The notes under the pieces were generated by a model. The model searched no databases. It was not told the origin of the DNA and saw only the letters and a list, made by a program, of their open reading frames with translations. A stretch of 64,000 bases of DNA from Pseudomonadota bacterium. GTDB taxonomy: Bacteria > Pseudomonadota > Gammaproteobacteria > Burkholderiales > JABEVD01. Below are positions 60,587-64,000 of this stretch, piece after piece (within the stretch, counting starts at the first letter, position 1; each line of letters begins with the position of its first letter). The stretch spans positions 61,555 through 125,554 of the forward strand of contig JAJZQY010000002.1 of the NCBI GenBank assembly GCA_021806605.1. The letters run 5' to 3'. Position numbers and translations under genes: made by a program.

Positions 60587-62146
60587 TCAGTTCGACGGAT
60601 CGTAAGGAACCCAGTCGGCATCCTTGGAATGGATGAAGTACTGCTTGCCGCTCTTCATCACCACGATGTCCTCGTTCTGCGACACGAATTCCGTGGCAGG
60701 CAGATCTCGCACATAATCCTCAAGGCTCAGCTTGTTCGCACCGAAGGGAGAAACGGCAATGAATTCTGAAAGCAGCTTCGAGATGGCAAGATAGCTGGTC
60801 GGATCGGTCACCAGCACGGGGTCTGCATGGCTGTCGGAAAACCCGACCAGCTTGATCCCCACCGGAACCTTGGTGATGCGCGGAGTCGGAATTTCGCGCA
60901 GGCCCGCGATCTGCATCTTGTCGCCGCGCACCGAAGCGCCGTGTTCCCCGAGAACCACCACCACCGCTTTTCGTCCCGAAGCCTGCAAGGTTTTGAAGAA
61001 ATTGTCGAGGTCTGAAAACAGTTGCGTCAGCCTAGCCGGATAGATCTCCATGCTGTTGCTGCGACGTCCCTGGTATTGGTCTCCGTCATGCAGACTGATG
61101 GTGTTGTAGTATAGCGCGACGCGCTCGGCCTGCGATTGCACGCGCTTTTGCCACCATGCCGTCAAAACCGAGTAATCGTCATGGATCGGACTGCCGTCGA
61201 AAGCCTGCAAATAGACCGGAAGGTCCTTGGTATCGAACGGGGTGGCCTTCAATCCGCCGCGCACGCGTATATCCTCGTCCAGAAAGCCGCCATAATGTCC
61301 GTCGTGATTCAGTGCAATCTCCGGATCGAAGCCGATTTTCTGGAGATTGTCGAAAGTCAGACACTCGGATGAAGGCGGATCGTACAGGCTCTTGTGCATC
61401 GGCTGACCGCAGCTGCCGCGCAGCAGGCGAATCGCTGCCGGGCCGCTGTAGGAAGCAGCCGAATTGAAGTTGGTGAACACGATGTTGAAGTGCTTGAAGA
61501 TCGGATTGTCGCGCTGCTTGGTGAAGTCGATATCGTCCCACGACAGCGAACAGATCTGCACAATAATGATGTCGAAGGGTGCATCCGTCTTTGCCGGAGG
61601 CGTAAACGACACGGTGCGCCCGGCCTCGTTGCGAAAAAAGGCATCGAGCTGGGTGGTCAGGCTAGCATCCGAACCCGGACCGCCTGCAGCGTTTGCAGAA
61701 TCGACGCCATTGGGGCCTGAAGAAAGCCCGCCATGCCCGGTGGTAAGGAGCGGCAGCAGCATGGCAAGGAAAATGAAGGAAGAGATGCGCAATTTCTTCC
61801 TGGCGAAAAAATAGACCACAGCAGCCAATGCCATCCCCGCAACTACCCAGGGGTTGAAGAAGCGGCCCAGAAGCTCCATCAGGTAAGGCAGAGTGAATCC
61901 CTTGAGTTCGGGAGTTTGCTGGATGACCCGCCTGACGGGCGGAAGCCATGTGTCGTAGTAAAAGAGTGCAATGCCCACAGGAAAGGCAACGACCTGCCTG
62001 ACGAATTTCAGGCGCGAAAAGCGTTCCGGAACGGGCGCGATCAGGAACAGGGCGAATGCCAGATTGGGCCAGGCATGGAACCCCATGAAATGGCCGAAAT
62101 ACAGGTACAGCTTGGCGATGAAATACAGATCCCACAAACCCATCAT
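60587..62146 (-). CDS. bcsG: Cellulose phosphoethanolamine transferase BcsG
   Basis: 519 residues. Four or five N-terminal membrane helices (to about residue 135), then a periplasmic alkaline-phosphatase-fold domain. Cys199 and Ser234 (SYSGPAAIRLL) are spaced 35 residues apart, exactly as the zinc-region Cys243 and nucleophile Ser278 in E. coli BcsG; E401-H402 in VVLGEHGASVRG match its other zinc ligands. It should add phosphoethanolamine from membrane lipid to nascent cellulose. It is co-directional with the MshEN gene (51-bp gap); bcsE and bcsF are not seen. Confidence 0.92.
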   Translation of the reverse strand: MMGLWDLYFIAKLYLYFGHFMGFHAWPNLAFALFLIAPVPERFSRLKFVRQVVAFPVGIALFYYDTWLPPVRRVIQQTPELKGFTLPYLMELLGRFFNPWVVAGMALAAVVYFFARKKLRISSFIFLAMLLPLLTTGHGGLSSGPNGVDSANAAGGPGSDASLTTQLDAFFRNEAGRTVSFTPPAKTDAPFDIIIVQICSLSWDDIDFTKQRDNPIFKHFNIVFTNFNSAASYSGPAAIRLLRGSCGQPMHKSLYDPPSSECLTFDNLQKIGFDPEIALNHDGHYGGFLDEDIRVRGGLKATPFDTKDLPVYLQAFDGSPIHDDYSVLTAWWQKRVQSQAERVALYYNTISLHDGDQYQGRRSNSMEIYPARLTQLFSDLDNFFKTLQASGRKAVVVVLGEHGASVRGDKMQIAGLREIPTPRITKVPVGIKLVGFSDSHADPVLVTDPTSYLAISKLLSEFIAVSPFGANKLSLEDYVRDLPATEFVSQNEDIVVMKSGKQYFIHSKDADWVPYDPSN

Positions 62147-62181
62147 GGCGACATTCCGTCAAATTTTCGGCAGCTGTTGCT

Positions 62182-62234
62182 TAGGGCCTGTCAATACTTG
62201 CCCGGTGCGATACGGCAAGTATTGACAGGCCCTA
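62182..62234. repeat. 53-bp perfect palindrome
   Basis: Arms of 21 bases (starting TAGGGCCTGTCAATACTTGC) with an 11-base loop, 36 bp upstream of the bcsG start codon. Its edges read TTAG and CTAG, resembling YTAR target sites, so it may be a collapsed element end-pair. It would form a very stable hairpin in either transcript. Confidence 0.8.
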
Positions 62235-62281
62235 GTATAATCCAGTCCGCTGTTGAAATGCATCCGCACCCGGCATGGAAA

Positions 62282-62313
62282 GCAAAAGGCCGGTCGAAAG
62301 ACCGGCCTTTTGC
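62282..62313. terminator. Bidirectional terminator, original downstream of tRNA-Pro
   Basis: Perfect 14-bp stem GCAAAAGGCCGGTC / GACCGGCCTTTTGC with a GAAA loop. The A/T ends provide T-runs in both directions. It lies 9 bp beyond the CCA end of the tRNA-Pro fragment, the place expected for that gene's terminator. Confidence 0.8.
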
Positions 62314-62322
62314 CTGATTTAT

Positions 62323-62367
62323 TGGTCGGGGCGAGAGGATTTGAACCTCCTACCACTTGCACCCCAT
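62323..62367 (-). tRNA. 3' fragment of tRNA-Pro, attachment-site remnant
   Basis: On the complement the sequence ATGGGGTGCAAG, GTGGTAGGAGGTTCAAATCC and TCTCGCCCCGACCA reproduces the anticodon loop (TGG within ATGGGGT), anticodon 3' stem, T-arm, acceptor 3' strand and CCA of tRNA-Pro. The 5' half (acceptor, D-arm, anticodon 5' stem CTTGC) is absent and replaced by AT-rich sequence. This is the usual product of integration into a tRNA 3' end: a duplicated tail at the far att site, with the intact gene expected at the other end of the element. Confidence 0.82.
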
Positions 62368-62495
62368 TGAAGCAAATCACCGTTTTTTAACGTCCGCTAA
62401 TATTCTCGAAACATTCCATATCGCATGATTTTATAATAACTTTTCAGTTTGCATTGTCCAAGGACGTTCTTTACAATTCGAAGCAAGCCGCAAGT

Positions 62496-62576
62496 TTTGT
62501 TGGGCACTTTGTTGGGCACTTTTTCTTAAACATTTCGATACAAGTGATAGGAAATGATGCGTGCAAGTGATAGGAA
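62496..62576. repeat. Direct repeats upstream of the integrase gene
   Basis: A 12-bp tandem repeat TTTGTTGGGCAC (62496-62519, two copies) and a 13-bp direct repeat CAAGTGATAGGAA at 62541-62553 and 62564-62576, spaced 23 bp start to start. Such repeats beside an integrase commonly act as arm or excisionase binding sites. No ORF is seen in 62368-62588. Confidence 0.5.
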
Positions 62577-62588
62577 GACCGTCAGATC

Positions 62589-63923
62589 ATGCCGAAATTG
62601 ACTACGAAAGAACTTGAAGCCTTGAACGAATCGGACAAGGGAAAGCGTCTCCCAGACGGGCGCTCCATGTATGGGATCGTAAAATCAAACTCGAAGGGAA
62701 TCAGCGTCCTTTTCCGCTGGCGTTACAGATTCGAAGGTAAACTCAAAGACTATACTTGCGGAACATGGCCCAATGAATCGCTGAAATCAATCCGCACTCA
62801 CCGGGACGATGCGGAATCGATGCTACGTGGAGGAAAAGACCCAGGGCGAGATAAAACCATCGCCAGAATTGAGAAAAAAGCCGAGCAGGTCGAAAAGCTG
62901 GTGAAACAGCATGTCAAACTTGCCGAAGCTGAAGCGCTATGCGCGAGGCTGACCGTCAATGAGCTGTTCGATCAATGGTCTTCCATCGAATTGAAAAACC
63001 GCAAGGACGGCGGAGCGGAACTCCGCAGGGCGTTTTCCAAGGACGTGCTACCCAAAATAGGGAAACTTGCCGCCGAGGACGTGAAGAAGGCCCATATCAT
63101 GGCGGTAATCGATGCCTTGCTTGCTCGGGGCGTACCGAGGATGGCGAAGCGTACCCTGGCCGATATGCGCCAGATGTTCAGATTTGCCGAACAGCGGGAT
63201 ATTGTTCAACATGACCCGACCGCGAAGATTGAGAAGAAGCGAATCGGGGGGCAGGACGTGGAGCGCGACCGGGTTCTATCAGAGGCTGAAATTCGGGAAT
63301 TGCGCGACAAACTGCCTGATGGCCGTTTTCTGCATTCCACTGAACTGGCCTTATGGATTCAGCTTTCGACATGCTGCAGGATAGGGGAAATCCTGTCGGC
63401 GGAATGGAAAAATATCAATTTGGATGAAGGGGCCTGGAAGATTCCAGAAGAAAACTCGAAGAACGGCAAGGCGCATGTTGTTTATCTCTCGGATTTTGCA
63501 ATCGACAAATTCAAGAGGCTCCAGGAAATCAGCGGCACAAGCACATGGTGTTATCCTGACCGCACAGGAACCAAGGCTGTCTGTCCGAAAACCATTACCG
63601 TGCAAATTCGGGATAGGCAGCGCGGCAAAGCACTTTCCAACAGAAGCGGCACACCGGAAGCGCTCAAGCTCTCAGGGGGAGAATGGACGCCCCACGACCT
63701 CCGGCGAACAGGCGCAACCATGATGGCCCGTCTCGGGGTTCTACCTGCCGTAGTCGAAAAGTGCTTAAACCATACCGAACAGAACCGCGTTCTGAGAACC
63801 TACCAACAATACGGTTACGAAAAGGAAATGCGCGAGGCATGGCATCTGCTTGGGGATCGACTTGAAATCCTAACCAGCAAAGACATCGGTAACATTATCC
63901 CATTACGGAAAAAGTTAACCTAG
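62589..63923 (+). CDS. P4-type tyrosine recombinase / integrase
   Basis: 444 residues. An N-terminal arm-binding region (SMYGIVKSNSKGISVLFRWRYRFEG) leads to a coiled segment, a SAM-like core-binding domain (LTVNELFDQW then VIDALLARGVPRMAKRTLAD) and the catalytic domain. The catalytic set is complete: Arg in STCCRIGEILSAEW, Lys in NSKNGKAHVVYLS, HDLRRTGATMM, His in CLNHTE and nucleophile Tyr in RTYQQYGY. Typical of integrases of genomic islands that insert into tRNA genes. It points away from the tRNA-Pro fragment into an element that continues beyond the window. The ribosome site is weak. Confidence 0.93.
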   Translation: MPKLTTKELEALNESDKGKRLPDGRSMYGIVKSNSKGISVLFRWRYRFEGKLKDYTCGTWPNESLKSIRTHRDDAESMLRGGKDPGRDKTIARIEKKAEQVEKLVKQHVKLAEAEALCARLTVNELFDQWSSIELKNRKDGGAELRRAFSKDVLPKIGKLAAEDVKKAHIMAVIDALLARGVPRMAKRTLADMRQMFRFAEQRDIVQHDPTAKIEKKRIGGQDVERDRVLSEAEIRELRDKLPDGRFLHSTELALWIQLSTCCRIGEILSAEWKNINLDEGAWKIPEENSKNGKAHVVYLSDFAIDKFKRLQEISGTSTWCYPDRTGTKAVCPKTITVQIRDRQRGKALSNRSGTPEALKLSGGEWTPHDLRRTGATMMARLGVLPAVVEKCLNHTEQNRVLRTYQQYGYEKEMREAWHLLGDRLEILTSKDIGNIIPLRKKLT

Positions 63924-64000
63924 CCAATGTCCTCGCTTCCGCTTCCCTCACTCAGATATGACTTCTGGGCTACCCCTTGACCGCCGTAACCGGGAAATCG
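63924..64000. other. Window end inside the integrated element, no gene seen
   Basis: 77 bases after the integrase stop with no ORF, terminator or repeat that I can support. The element's cargo lies to the right of the window. Confidence 0.6.

Noticed and set aside
62323..62400. Functional full-length tRNA-Pro gene
   Set aside because: The D-arm, 5' acceptor strand and 5' anticodon stem are missing; only the last 45 bases match.
62400..62590. CRISPR array suggested by the short repeats before the integrase
   Set aside because: Only two copies each of two unrelated repeats, no spacers of constant length, no cas genes.

Overview
The window looks like the chromosome of a Gram-negative betaproteobacterium, probably a chemolithotrophic member of the Nitrosomonadales (Gallionellaceae or Sulfuricellaceae-like). 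The grounds are the pyrG-kdsA-eno-ftsB order, one continuous sdhCDAB-sdhE-gltA-sucAB-lpdA run, a 400-residue TrpS, an alternative complex III operon and several c-type cytochromes. The taxonomic placement is inference from gene content; no marker rRNA is present.

Layout. 1-7 kb: the end of a Maf-type pyrophosphatase, a hexose-6-phosphate mutarotase and two c-di-GMP enzymes (a GGEEF cyclase and a large membrane PAS-GGDEF-EAL protein). 7-12 kb: a YeiE-type LysR regulator divergent from a three-gene periplasmic redox locus: a Tat-exported DsrE-like protein, an orphan ModA-like binding protein, and a five-heme cytochrome that fuses a three-heme AdhB-like part to a TsdA (thiosulfate dehydrogenase)-like part. 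12-18 kb: small envelope proteins and the pyrG-kdsA-eno-ftsB-ygfX operon. 17.5-20.6 kb: btuB-btuF under a cobalamin riboswitch. 20.6-28.5 kb: the alternative complex III operon actA-B1-B2-C-D-E-F, with a split ActB whose B1 half keeps a four-cysteine Fe-S motif. Its upstream region holds a Fur-like box and an unlisted 45-codon ORF. 28.5-34 kb: the housekeeping run trpH-yciO-S2P-trpS-scpA-scpB and two small proteins. 34-45 kb: TCA-cycle operon and mdh. 45-49 kb: an unusual HTH-[2Fe-2S]-flavin reductase fusion, an OYE-type reductase and glycerate kinase.

49-62 kb is a cellulose locus: bcsZ on one strand, then a membrane-anchored class III nucleotide cyclase, bcsA, bcsB and bcsC on the other, then a stand-alone MshEN (c-di-GMP receptor-like) protein and bcsG (phosphoethanolamine transferase). 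BcsA carries two complete PilZ domains created by an exact 193-residue internal repeat. A 305-bp MITE with IS5-like CTAG target duplication sits between bcsC and the MshEN gene and supplies both stop codons. 62.3-64 kb is the edge of an integrated element: a 3' fragment of tRNA-Pro, direct repeats and a P4-type tyrosine integrase; the element continues off the right end.

The strongest candidates for undescribed biology are the cellulose locus, with tandem-PilZ BcsA, an operon-encoded cyclase and an MshEN receptor, and the pentaheme TsdA-fusion locus at 8-12 kb.
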